Counted from the first letter of the stretch, positions 1 through 6,456 are shown. The stretch: DNA of 8,324 bases from JAAFIP01 sp043778205 (GCA_043778205.1 JAYWGO010000015.1:1-8324), one strand, 5' to 3'. Notes: generated by a model not told the origin, from the letters alone. Translations and numbers: made by a program.

Positions 1-16
1 AGCATCTGCAGTGCTC

Positions 17-79
17 AATTTTGGGGTCAATGTCGAAACTCGCTGCGCTCAAACAACGACATTGCCTGATCCCAAAATT
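17..79. repeat. Long imperfect hairpin (inverted repeat)
   Basis: The arms 17-35 and 57-79 are reverse complements. Eight pairs (28-35 with 57-64) lie next to the loop. Then comes a small asymmetric bulge (65-68 unpaired, T27 with A69), followed by ten more pairs (17-26 with 70-79, one of them G-T). The loop is 36-56 and contains 'CTCGCTGCGCTC'. No T-run follows on either strand, so it does not look like a standard intrinsic terminator. Read on the minus strand it gives the peptide 'SLFERSEFRH', which I recall from spurious small frames in Comamonadaceae genomes. That suggests a dispersed REP-like element, though only one copy is present here. Confidence 0.65.
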
Positions 80-208
80 TCCGCGCTTCGAGCCCGGGGC
101 TCTTAATGGGCGGCAACCGGCACAGCGCCGCAGCAGTGCGCTCGTTGGCGTGCTGAGGTTTTTGTTTTGGCTCTGGCTTGTGTGCTGCTTGGGTATAGTC
201 TAGTACGA

Positions 209-274
209 TTACTACATATTTCATAGCTACTCGTGCAGCATTTCCTTGGGCCATAGGGCTAAAACGCTTAAAAC
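209..274 (+). repeat. 66-bp dispersed repeat, copy 1 (intergenic)
   Basis: This copy aligns without gaps to those at 1964-2029 and 3206-3271. It starts with TTACTAC, then eight variable bases, then a 28-bp core (224-251) identical to copy 2. After 16 less conserved bases it ends in TTAAAAC. Within the core, GCTAC-TCGT-GCAGC can form a short stem with one mismatch. Unlike the other two copies it lies outside any credible gene, although its minus strand can still be read as AQGNAARVA. Confidence 0.85.
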
Positions 275-422
275 ACATAACTTCGTACTACGGGCTGCCT
301 TGACCCGGTTCCCTCTCCCTTCCCGTACCGCATTCCGTTTCCCCGCACCCTAAGCCACCAAACCACCCTTGTATTCACAGCGCATGCTGCACCGCGAAGC
401 GCGAAGCCCGCGAGGTCTAAAC

Positions 423-2207
423 TTACAGCAACCCCAGCGCCTCAATCCGCAGCACATGCGCAGCCAGCGACCGCGCCGCCACAGGCCATAGTGTGGGCGA
501 TACATCTGCGTAGGCCAATGGCACCAGCTCTTGCACGCTGGCTCCCGGCTTAGCGCGCATTGCAGCCAGTACGGCAGCTTCGCGTTTGAGGCGGTGGGCT
601 TTAAGGTGCTCAACAGCGCGGCGCGCACCCCCCGTGTGGCTGGCACCGTCGCAGCGGGTCAGCACATAGCCGTGGGCTGGCAAAATAAAGTCAGCCCCGT
701 GCGCTTCGCAGGCCTGGGCTAATACATCCAGCGAGTTTAAATAGGCCGTCATGTCACCATCTGGCGGGTCAATGACCGTGGTGCTGCCGTTCAAAATATG
801 GTCGCCACTGAACAGCAGGCCATCTTCTTCCAACAGCAAACACAGGTGGTTGGCCGCATGGCCCGGCGTGTGAATCACCTGCGGCGTGATGTGCAAGGCT
901 TGCTTGAGCGCATGCTTGCCTGTTGGCAGCCGGAAATAATGTGCCAGTGTGTCGCCATGCGCCAGCGCAATGTCCGGCTCAAAGTAGGCATTGTCACGCG
1001 CTGTCGCCGCGCTGGGCAGGCCCAAAATAGGGCACATATGCCGCGCATACTCGCCCATCAAATCGCCCGGTACCGTGTTGGTAGCCTCCAGCACCAGCGC
1101 CTGCAGCGGCTGGGCTGCGGGGGAATGGTCGGCATGCGAATGGGTACACACGATAGCGCTAATGTCGCCGCCCGTAGCCGCCATGATGCGTTCAATATGC
1201 CCCATATCATGCGGGCCAGGGTCAATTACCACATAGCCTGTAGCTGGCGTGCCTATGATGTAGGTGTTGGTGCCGGGCCCCGTCATCATGCCGGGGTTAG
1301 GGGCGGTAAGGCGCATCACGTGGGCCAGCAGGGGTACGGCGGAGGTGTGCTGCCAGTCTAGCGGGTGCACTATGTGCCCATCGGGGCAGACCATGGCCAG
1401 CTCGCCAAAGGCGCTCTCGTGCTCCATAAAACGGGCTTCTTTGCCGTTTAGCAAGCCCGCGCGCGGGCAGCTGGTCCACAGCGGCTGCTCGGTACTGCAG
1501 GCTTGCAGCACATCAGTCACGGTGGCAAAGGCCTGTAGGCGCTCTAGGGTGCGAATGGTGGGAAAAATAATGAAAAAATCACCGGCCTCGTTGCGCGCCA
1601 GCGCGTCACTGGGCCGCACCCATTCAGGCGCAAACTGCTCGGTCTCGTCTGCCACGGGGTTTTGGCCCTCGGGCATGCGGGCTACCAAAAAAGGCACGTC
1701 AAACCGGCGCGGCATATCGCGGTCGGTAATCCAGTGCGCCAGTGGAAACACCTGGTGCGCGGCCAGCGTGTAGCCACCCGCCTGCATTTGTTCATAAAAC
1801 GGCCCACTGCGGTCTAGCGCGTCAATGTCGGCCTGGTTGCAGGGCGCGCCGCTGCTGCGGTGGGCCAGCAAAATCCCCAGCTCTTCAAAGCTCTCGCGGA
1901 TAGCGGCCAGGGCCTGTGTGCAGGCCAACGGGGTTTGGGTGCTGCGTGTTTTAAGCAAACTGCTTACTATTAAATCAGTAGCTACTCGTGCAGCATTTCC
2001 TTGGGCTACAGCATGAAAATGGTCTAAATCATCAATTCCCCCACCGGGGAACACATAGGCCCCCGGCGCAAAGCTGGCCGTCATGGCGCGCCGCGTCATC
2101 AGCACCTCAATGCCTGCAGGTGTGTCGCGTAGCAGCACCACGGTGGCGGCAGGGCGCAGGGCGGCGGGTTCGCGCGGGGTGTGGAGCAATGTGTTGGGTC
2201 GTACCAT
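423..2207 (-). CDS. Nudix domain fused to MBL-fold metallo-hydrolase
   Basis: This 594-residue protein has two enzyme domains. The N-terminal part (about 20-235) is a Nudix hydrolase of the long-spacer type, with the glycine run GGG at 55-57 and the REsFEElG helix at 104-111 (R104, E105, E108, E109). The C-terminal part (about 295-530) is a metallo-beta-lactamase fold with all the expected metal ligands: THSHADH at 355-361, TPGH ending at H450, SGDH with D469 and PAHG with H512. The end (about 535-590) fits the winged-helix tail of LACTB2-like proteins. Nudix enzymes cleave nucleoside-diphosphate-linked substrates and LACTB2-like proteins are hydrolases, some acting on RNA; the substrate here is unknown. 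No signal peptide is visible, so it is probably cytoplasmic. The ATG at 2207 has no clear ribosome-binding site. Residues about 60-81 come from a dispersed repeat inside the Nudix motif. The family call is firm; the activity is not. Confidence 0.93.
   Translation of the reverse strand: MVRPNTLLHTPREPAALRPAATVVLLRDTPAGIEVLMTRRAMTASFAPGAYVFPGGGIDDLDHFHAVAQGNAARVATDLIVSSLLKTRSTQTPLACTQALAAIRESFEELGILLAHRSSGAPCNQADIDALDRSGPFYEQMQAGGYTLAAHQVFPLAHWITDRDMPRRFDVPFLVARMPEGQNPVADETEQFAPEWVRPSDALARNEAGDFFIIFPTIRTLERLQAFATVTDVLQACSTEQPLWTSCPRAGLLNGKEARFMEHESAFGELAMVCPDGHIVHPLDWQHTSAVPLLAHVMRLTAPNPGMMTGPGTNTYIIGTPATGYVVIDPGPHDMGHIERIMAATGGDISAIVCTHSHADHSPAAQPLQALVLEATNTVPGDLMGEYARHMCPILGLPSAATARDNAYFEPDIALAHGDTLAHYFRLPTGKHALKQALHITPQVIHTPGHAANHLCLLLEEDGLLFSGDHILNGSTTVIDPPDGDMTAYLNSLDVLAQACEAHGADFILPAHGYVLTRCDGASHTGGARRAVEHLKAHRLKREAAVLAAMRAKPGASVQELVPLAYADVSPTLWPVAARSLAAHVLRIEALGLL
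1964..2029 (+). repeat. 66-bp dispersed repeat, copy 2 (inside Nudix-MBL gene)
   Basis: This copy lies wholly inside the Nudix-MBL gene and is read in frame on the minus strand, giving about residues 60-81 with AQGNAARVA at 68-76. Its 28-bp core (1979-2006) is identical to copy 1 and differs at two positions from copy 3. It begins TTACTAT and ends TCTAAAT, exactly as copy 3 does. At its left edge TAAGCA-AAC-TGCTTA (1952-1966) forms a perfect 6-bp stem, so the inserted segment may extend to about 1950. The peptide falls between the GGG and REsFEElG parts of the Nudix motif, a spacer that is variable in this family. Confidence 0.88.
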
Positions 2208-2240
2208 GGGTAAATTACAGCATGAGTTACATAATTTTGC

Positions 2241-2267
2241 ACTATAAACTTTAAGCCTTAGGTTGAA
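2241..2267 (-). promoter_or_regulatory. Candidate promoter for the Nudix-MBL gene
   Basis: On the minus strand, TATAGT (2241-2246) matches the -10 consensus at five of six positions and lies 34 nt upstream of the ATG. A weak -35, TTCAAC (2262-2267), sits 15 nt further upstream, which is short of the usual 17. The segment is AT-rich compared with its surroundings. It lies right beside the truncation point of the neighbouring receptor gene. This is a consensus match by eye only. Confidence 0.3.
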
Positions 2268-3012
2268 ACCCTCACGTAGTTTCCCTCATGCCGCGCCAGA
2301 CGGCTACACTTTTGCGGTGGTGTTTGACACCCATGCCGTTAACCCCGCGCTGATTCCCAACCTGAGCTTTGACACCCGCAAAGACCTGGCCCCCATCGCC
2401 TTGATCGGCACCGCGCCGATGGTGTTGGCCACGCATGTGGGCAGCGAGTACAAAACTTTTGCTGACGTGATGGCCGCAGCCAAGTCCAAAAAGAACGTGA
2501 GCTATGGCACCATTGGCAGCGGTTCTCTAGGCCATTTGGCCATGGCGCTGATTGGCAAAAACAACGGCCTAGATTGGCAGCACATCCCCTACAAAGGCGG
2601 TGGCCCGCTGATGAACGATGCCATTGCAGGCCACGTTCCGCTGTCTATCGGCACCGTGTTTCTTACTAAACCGCACATCGACAGTGGCCGCATGCGCCCA
2701 CTGGTAGTCTCCAGTGCCAAGCGCAGCCCCGACTTGCCAAGCGTACCCACCATGGCCGAGAGCGGCATTACCGGCTTTGACGCCCCCGCCTGGTGGGCCA
2801 TCGTAGCCCCGGCCAACACCCCACCTGATATTTTGAAGCGCATGAACGAAGAAGTGAACAAAGCGCTCAAAAACGCCGACATTGCCAAAAAGTTAGATGC
2901 CCAAGGTATTGACATCGTAGGCGGCAGCGCCGACGCCGCGCGCAGCTTTATTGACAAGCAAATGGAGATCTGGGCTAAGGTGGTCAAAGACAACGGCATT
3001 AAGGCCGACTAA
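2263..3012 (+). pseudogene. 5'-truncated Bug/TctC-type periplasmic solute receptor
   Basis: The frame encodes the last two thirds of a tripartite tricarboxylate transporter receptor (Bug family), a periplasmic protein that binds small carboxylates for import. Similarity starts at AAPDGYTF (residue 10 of the frame). It continues through family landmarks such as the FDTRKDLAPI region, YGTIGSGSLGHLA, PYKGGGP, DLPSVPTMAE and the final helices, up to a normal TAA stop. Full-length relatives are about 320-330 residues; only about 240 remain. The signal peptide and the first-lobe PFPPGG-type ligand loop are missing. The only available start, a TTG at 2263, would give nine unrelated residues, and no upstream frame supplies the lost part because the divergent Nudix-MBL gene begins 55 bp away. 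Without export it could not work as a receptor, so I call it a remnant. The body has no internal stop or frameshift, which suggests recent truncation. Confidence 0.85.
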
Positions 3013-3038
3013 GCGACTCTGCCGTTGTTTGCCACTGC

Positions 3039-3593
3039 TTATTCAGGGCTGACCTGCAGCGCCACCAAAAACCGCGCCACCATCTTGTAAGTGGCTATCG
3101 CACTGGTTAGCTCGACAATTTGCGTGGTGTCAAAGTGCTGGCGCAGGGCGGCGAAGGTGGTGTCCTGCACTTGCACGTTCACCGTCATCTCATAGGCATA
3201 CTGCATTACTATGGTTTCTATAGCTGCTTGTGCAGCATTTCCTTGGGCCAGAGGCAGTTTTTGCTCTAAATAAGGTGCTACAAAGCTGGCCAAAGCGTCT
3301 AGCTCGGCCTGGGTACCGCCAGCGGCTAAAAAGTCGGGTGCGTGGTGGGCATATTCATAGGCGGCCCCGGTCAGCAAGGCTACGGTGCAGATGGCCAGCT
3401 CGCGCAGTTTGCGGCTGGTGGGCAGCTCGGTGCGCACGGCTTTAAGGTACACGTTCCAGCCGCGCGCCAGCGGCTCGCTCCACAGCAGGGCTTTGTCCAG
3501 GTTAATCAGCGCGCCGCCCCGGCGCGCTTTGATGGCGTCTACCAGATCGGTGCTCTGGGGGTGGGCCGCTTGGGTCCAGTCGGGAATGCGCAT
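3039..3593 (-). CDS. Carboxymuconolactone decarboxylase (AhpD-like) family protein
   Basis: This 184-residue protein belongs to the CMD/AhpD-like helical family. Support comes from the RELAIC segment (64-69), the YEYAHHA motif (E80 and H84 spaced as in family members with YEWxxH), the following AGGT turn, and the YAYEMT...FAALRQHF stretch near 132-155. It lacks the CxxC redox pair of true AhpD peroxidases, so thiol peroxidase activity is unlikely. Relatives are usually annotated only to family level and the substrate cannot be told. I chose the ATG at 3593 because relatives start with MRIP; a GTG at 3626 would add 11 residues but has no ribosome-binding site. The stop lies 26 bp from the end of the convergent Bug remnant. 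Residues about 108-130 derive from the 66-bp repeat, giving AQGNAAQAA just before the conserved helix. No signal peptide is seen. Confidence 0.85.
   Translation of the reverse strand: MRIPDWTQAAHPQSTDLVDAIKARRGGALINLDKALLWSEPLARGWNVYLKAVRTELPTSRKLRELAICTVALLTGAAYEYAHHAPDFLAAGGTQAELDALASFVAPYLEQKLPLAQGNAAQAAIETIVMQYAYEMTVNVQVQDTTFAALRQHFDTTQIVELTSAIATYKMVARFLVALQVSPE
3206..3271 (+). repeat. 66-bp dispersed repeat, copy 3 (inside CMD-like gene)
   Basis: This copy lies in the CMD-like gene and is read in the same frame as copy 2, giving LAQGNAAQAAIETIV. Its core (3221-3248) differs from copies 1 and 2 at two positions. Both fall in the small stem, which here becomes the perfect GCTGC-TTGT-GCAGC. 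The 3' part, AGAGGCAGTTTTTGCTCTAA, closely resembles the end of short repeats I remember from Acidovorax and Polaromonas genomes; that comparison is from memory. At 66 bp the element adds 22 codons without a stop. Confidence 0.87.
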
Positions 3594-3644
3594 GGGGTGG
3601 TCTTTCTTGGGAATGGCTAATTGCACTTGTTGAGGAGGTGTAAA

Positions 3645-3673
3645 TAACTTACTATTGGATGCAAAAGTAGTTA
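3645..3673. repeat. Short inverted repeat in the regulator/CMD intergenic region
   Basis: TAACTTACT (3645-3653) and AGTAGTTA (3666-3673) are reverse complements apart from one extra base, around a 12-nt loop. The left arm includes CTTACTATT, the same string that starts the 66-bp repeat at 1963-1971, but the 28-bp core is absent. It could be a decayed half copy, an operator between the divergent genes, or chance. The rest of the 3627-3794 intergenic gap shows no clear promoter. Confidence 0.35.
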
Positions 3674-3794
3674 ATTAAAACCCATTACAACTGCTCGCCT
3701 GCTTTAACTAAACCTTTGTTATTCACAGTATGCACCGCCAGAGCCATAGCCTTAGCCCTAGTCAAAACCCATCCGCCTTGGGCAGCAAAGTTGT

Positions 3795-4472
3795 ATGACT
3801 GATTCTGCCCTGCATATTCTGGTTGCTGACGACCATACCATGATGCGTGAGGGCATTGCCCTGATGGTGGACACCGAGTGGCCCGGCTCAGTGTGCCATT
3901 TTGCCAACGACTACGCCAGCGTGATCGCCCAGCTAGACAGCCAAAGCCCAGCTGGTGGCTACGACGCTGTGGTGCTAGACCTGCGCATGCCCGGCATGCG
4001 CGGCACTGACAGCGTAGCCCAGATTAGCCAGCGCGCTGGCACCAGCCCCGTGCTGGTGTGCACCGCCCTGGACGACCCTGGATTGCTTGACAGGCTGGAT
4101 GCCACCGGAGTTTTTGCCGTGGTGAACAAAGCAGCAGGCTCGCAAGAGTTTTTAAACCTGCTGCGCCTTGCCTTGGCCCAGCCTCCAGCGCCGTGCAACA
4201 CCGACAACGAACGGGCTACCACGCGGCCCATGGCGCTGATGGAGTTTGCTGACAGCGCACCCGGTCTCATGCAAAGCGGCAGTGCCATGCTAACCCGCAG
4301 GCAGCGCGATATTTTGAAGCTTTTGCACCAAGGCAAGCCCAGCAAAGTAATTGCCGACCACATGGGCATTGGCCTGGGCACGGTAAAAACCCATTTGCAT
4401 ACCTTGTACACCGTCATGGGGGTGGCCAGCCGCACCGAGGCCATTGCCAAGTCGCAAGGCTGGATGCTGTAG
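3795..4472 (+). CDS. NarL/FixJ (LuxR)-type DNA-binding response regulator
   Basis: This is a 225-residue two-component response regulator. The receiver domain (about 6-125) has the acidic pocket D12-D13, the phospho-acceptor D62 in VVLDLRMPG, T90 at the switch position and K112. A linker of about 40 residues leads to a LuxR-type helix-turn-helix (about 165-220), with LTRRQRDILKLL, the KVIADHMGIGLGTVKTH recognition segment and a typical end. On phosphorylation such proteins dimerise and bind promoter DNA. The gene lies 32 bp upstream of a codirectional hybrid kinase, so the two are probably cotranscribed and the kinase is the likely partner. No strong ribosome-binding site precedes the ATG, but the domain begins six residues in, as expected. 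The target genes cannot be read from the sequence. All residues needed for phosphorylation are present. Confidence 0.93.
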   Translation: MTDSALHILVADDHTMMREGIALMVDTEWPGSVCHFANDYASVIAQLDSQSPAGGYDAVVLDLRMPGMRGTDSVAQISQRAGTSPVLVCTALDDPGLLDRLDATGVFAVVNKAAGSQEFLNLLRLALAQPPAPCNTDNERATTRPMALMEFADSAPGLMQSGSAMLTRRQRDILKLLHQGKPSKVIADHMGIGLGTVKTHLHTLYTVMGVASRTEAIAKSQGWML

Positions 4473-4504
4473 CCCCTGCCCACCATGCACCCAAGCTAGC
4501 CAGC

Positions 4505-6292
4505 ATGGCCAGTGCCCCCAGCTTGATCGACGACCCCCGCCTGCGCGCCGAGGTGGTGGCCACCTTGCTGCGCGGCGTGCTGGTCAGCCCCATCGTCATC
4601 AGCTTGGCGATTGCGGTAGTGTGGTGGCAGTTTCGCCTTGGTTACCTCAGCTGGGTGCTTGGAGTGGCATTGGCGTGCTGGTGGGTCAACAGCTTGGTGT
4701 ATGTGGGTTTGTATGCCCTTCACCGAGCCCAACCCCCAGCGGTGCAGGCCAGTCCCGCAGCCACGTGGCGCTACCTGCGCCGCTTGCTGGTCAGCCGCTA
4801 TACCGACTACCTGTTGGTCGGCTTGGGCTCGTGGTGGATGTTTCGCATGCGGCCCGATTTGGTGCTGATTATTGTGCTGGGTGTCATCATGTACATGTAC
4901 GTCTCGTTCATGAAAAACGCGCCCTACACACCGCTCACCCGCTGGCAGTCGGTGTGCATGCTAACGCCGCTGACGGTCACATTTGCCACCAGCGGGCAAG
5001 CCCAGCTGGTGGGTATTGCAGGCTACTTTGTTATCAACACCATTGCCTTGCATTTCTATGGCCAGCACTACGCTGAGATGGTGCAGTTGCAAATCACCCA
5101 GCGGTTTCAGCTAGAAAATTTAGCCCAAGAGCTGCAGCACGAGCGTGACCGCGCCGATGCGGCCAACCAGTCCAAGTCACGCTTTTTTACCGCCGCCAGC
5201 CACGACGCGCGCCAGCCACTGCAGGTGATAGCCCTGCTGTTCCAAAGCTTTCAAAAATCTAGCCACGCCAGTGATGCCGACAAGCACACCATTGCCAAAA
5301 TTGACGTGAACCTGCAAACCATCCGCAACCTGTTTGACCGCGTGCTGGACATCTCGCGCATCGACTCGGGCACCATCACCCCGCAGCTTGAATCCATCCC
5401 CCTGCAAGCGCTGTTCGACAAGCTAGACGCCCAGTTTGGCACGCTGGCCGCAGCGCGTGGCCTGTGGCTGCGCTTTGCGCCCACCCAGGCCTGCGTGCTG
5501 CACGACCCCCAGCTGCTAGAGCGCATCGCGTCTAACCTGGTGCACAACGCCCTTAAATACACCACCCACGGCGGCGTGTGGGTAGGCTGGCGCGCCGCAC
5601 GCGGCCAGCTAGAGGTGCGCGACAGTGGCCTGGGCATTAGCCTGGCGGACCAAGCCACCATCTTCCAAGAGTTTGCCCAGCTAGACAACCCAAAGCGTGA
5701 TAACCAAGAACACAGTACCGAACGCCACAACGAAGCCGGGCTGGGCCTGGGCCTGTCGATTGTGAAACGCTTGGCCGACCTCACCCACACCCCGCTAGGC
5801 CTGCGTTCAGCCCCCGCGCGGGGCAGCACCTTTTGGCTCAAGCTGCCGTTAGCTGCGCCATTGCCAACCTCCCCAACCACCCCTGCCGCCAAGTCGCCCA
5901 CGCTTGGCGGCCCACAGCTTCTGCGCCATCTGCATATTTTGTACGCCGAAGACCACGCCCCACTGCGCGCGCTCATCACCAGCTTGCTGCAAAACGCCGG
6001 TGCCACCGTGCACCCTTGCGCCGATGTTGGCAGCGCCTTAGCCCTGCTGCGCAGCGGCGCAGCAGTTAACCTGGTGCTCACCGACTACCGCCTGGGCCCC
6101 AGCGGCACCGGCCTGGACGTCGTGCACGCCGCCCGCGCACAGCACAGTGCAGCGCTGCCCGCCGTGCTGCTGACCGGCGACACCGCCGTCAAAGACCTGG
6201 CCTCGATCCAGCAGCTTGCCCACACCACCCTGCTGCACAAGCCAGTAGACGGTGACCAGCTGTTGCTGGCGCTGCACACAGCCGCCGCCTAA
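4505..6292 (+). CDS. Membrane hybrid sensor histidine kinase with C-terminal receiver
   Basis: This 595-residue hybrid kinase begins with about six hydrophobic segments (roughly 20-40, 47-72, 101-113, 117-136, 149-163, 166-186). The loops between them are short and there is no periplasmic sensor domain I recognise. A probable coiled coil (190-222) leads to the H-box ASHDARQPLQ with phospho-acceptor H233. The ATPase domain has the N-box (N344, N348), the G1 box DSGLGI (373-378) and the G2 box GLGLGLSIVK (412-421). After a Pro/Thr/Ala-rich linker (about 447-470) comes a receiver with E482-D483, phospho-acceptor D527, T557 and K579. The SHDxRQPL H-box is common in hybrid kinases paired with LuxR-type regulators, matching the regulator gene 32 bp upstream. 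The internal receiver may tune phosphate flow. The signal is unknown. I see no strong ribosome-binding site, so the start could be slightly off; ATG 4505 keeps the first membrane segment intact. Confidence 0.93.
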   Translation: MASAPSLIDDPRLRAEVVATLLRGVLVSPIVISLAIAVVWWQFRLGYLSWVLGVALACWWVNSLVYVGLYALHRAQPPAVQASPAATWRYLRRLLVSRYTDYLLVGLGSWWMFRMRPDLVLIIVLGVIMYMYVSFMKNAPYTPLTRWQSVCMLTPLTVTFATSGQAQLVGIAGYFVINTIALHFYGQHYAEMVQLQITQRFQLENLAQELQHERDRADAANQSKSRFFTAASHDARQPLQVIALLFQSFQKSSHASDADKHTIAKIDVNLQTIRNLFDRVLDISRIDSGTITPQLESIPLQALFDKLDAQFGTLAAARGLWLRFAPTQACVLHDPQLLERIASNLVHNALKYTTHGGVWVGWRAARGQLEVRDSGLGISLADQATIFQEFAQLDNPKRDNQEHSTERHNEAGLGLGLSIVKRLADLTHTPLGLRSAPARGSTFWLKLPLAAPLPTSPTTPAAKSPTLGGPQLLRHLHILYAEDHAPLRALITSLLQNAGATVHPCADVGSALALLRSGAAVNLVLTDYRLGPSGTGLDVVHAARAQHSAALPAVLLTGDTAVKDLASIQQLAHTTLLHKPVDGDQLLLALHTAAA

Positions 6293-6298
6293 GCGAGC

Positions 6299-6326
6299 CC
6301 ACCCCGGGCCAACGGCTGCCGGGTGG
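6299..6326 (+). terminator. Weak candidate stem-loop after the kinase gene
   Basis: CCACCC (6299-6304) pairs with GGGTGG (6321-6326) around a 16-nt GC-rich loop, starting seven bases after the kinase stop codon. No T-run follows, so it does not meet the usual intrinsic-terminator pattern. It could stabilise the mRNA end or be chance in GC-rich DNA. Confidence 0.25.
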
Positions 6327-6346
6327 CCGCAGCTTCTATACCTAAA

Positions 6347-6370
6347 GATAGATGCCTAAAAGCATCTATT
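6347..6370 (+). promoter_or_regulatory. Perfect 8-bp stem-loop ahead of the lipoprotein genes
   Basis: ATAGATGC (6348-6355) and GCATCTAT (6362-6369) are exact reverse complements around the 6-nt loop CTAAAA. The hairpin lies about 90 nt before the lipoprotein ATG, in an AT-richer patch. With no T-run after it, it is more likely a leader structure, a protein-binding site or an atypical terminator than a standard terminator. The role is unknown. Confidence 0.45.
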
Positions 6371-6445
6371 GGTAAGTGGCGAAAAAAATTACCATGCCCT
6401 CACCACAACAGCCTAAGCCGTTGTTTGGGCCATTTAATTTTATCC

Positions 6446-6451
6446 AAGGAG
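6446..6451 (+). promoter_or_regulatory. Ribosome-binding site fixing the lipoprotein start
   Basis: AAGGAG lies five bases before ATG 6457 and is the clearest Shine-Dalgarno sequence in the window. It decides the start: the frame is open up to a GTG at 6376, but that start has no such site and would put 27 polar residues before the signal peptide. Confidence 0.85.
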
Positions 6452-6456
6452 TCCAC

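Larger units (their letters stand above)
1..422. other. Gene-free stretch with repeats
   Basis: I find no convincing gene here. Two small open frames cross it, on opposite strands at about 21-203 and 27-278, but they overlap each other, run through repeats and resemble no family I know. The stretch holds a long hairpin (17-79), a GC palindrome around 90-102, a T-rich run near 160-172 and one copy of the 66-bp dispersed repeat (209-274). Positions 281-422, downstream of the Nudix-MBL stop codon, are partly pyrimidine-rich (about 309-326) and show no clear terminator hairpin. The left edge could be the flank of a gene outside the window. Confidence 0.6.

Noticed and set aside
21..278. Two small overlapping frames at the left edge
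   Set aside because: They overlap on opposite strands, run through a hairpin and the dispersed repeat, and lack ribosome-binding sites or recognisable domains.
798..1361. Plus-strand frame of 187 codons opposite the Nudix-MBL gene
   Set aside because: It is fully antisense to the conserved MBL domain and its translation matches no family pattern.
209..3271. Insertion-sequence ends flanking a composite element
   Set aside because: The three repeat copies are all in the same direction, there is no transposase between them, and two are translated parts of genes.
4444..5076. Plus-strand frame overlapping the regulator end and kinase start
   Set aside because: It is a shifted frame of the kinase's membrane region; the kinase frame carries all the motifs.
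5251..6081. Minus-strand 276-codon frame
   Set aside because: It lies antisense to the kinase H-box, ATPase and receiver regions, with Ser/Arg-rich low-information translation.
6347..6370. Intrinsic terminator after the kinase gene
   Set aside because: The stem is good but no T-run follows it, so I list it only as a structure of unknown role.
6376..6456. GTG start extending the lipoprotein by 27 residues
   Set aside because: It would bury the signal peptide internally; AAGGAG before ATG 6457 gives a standard lipoprotein start.
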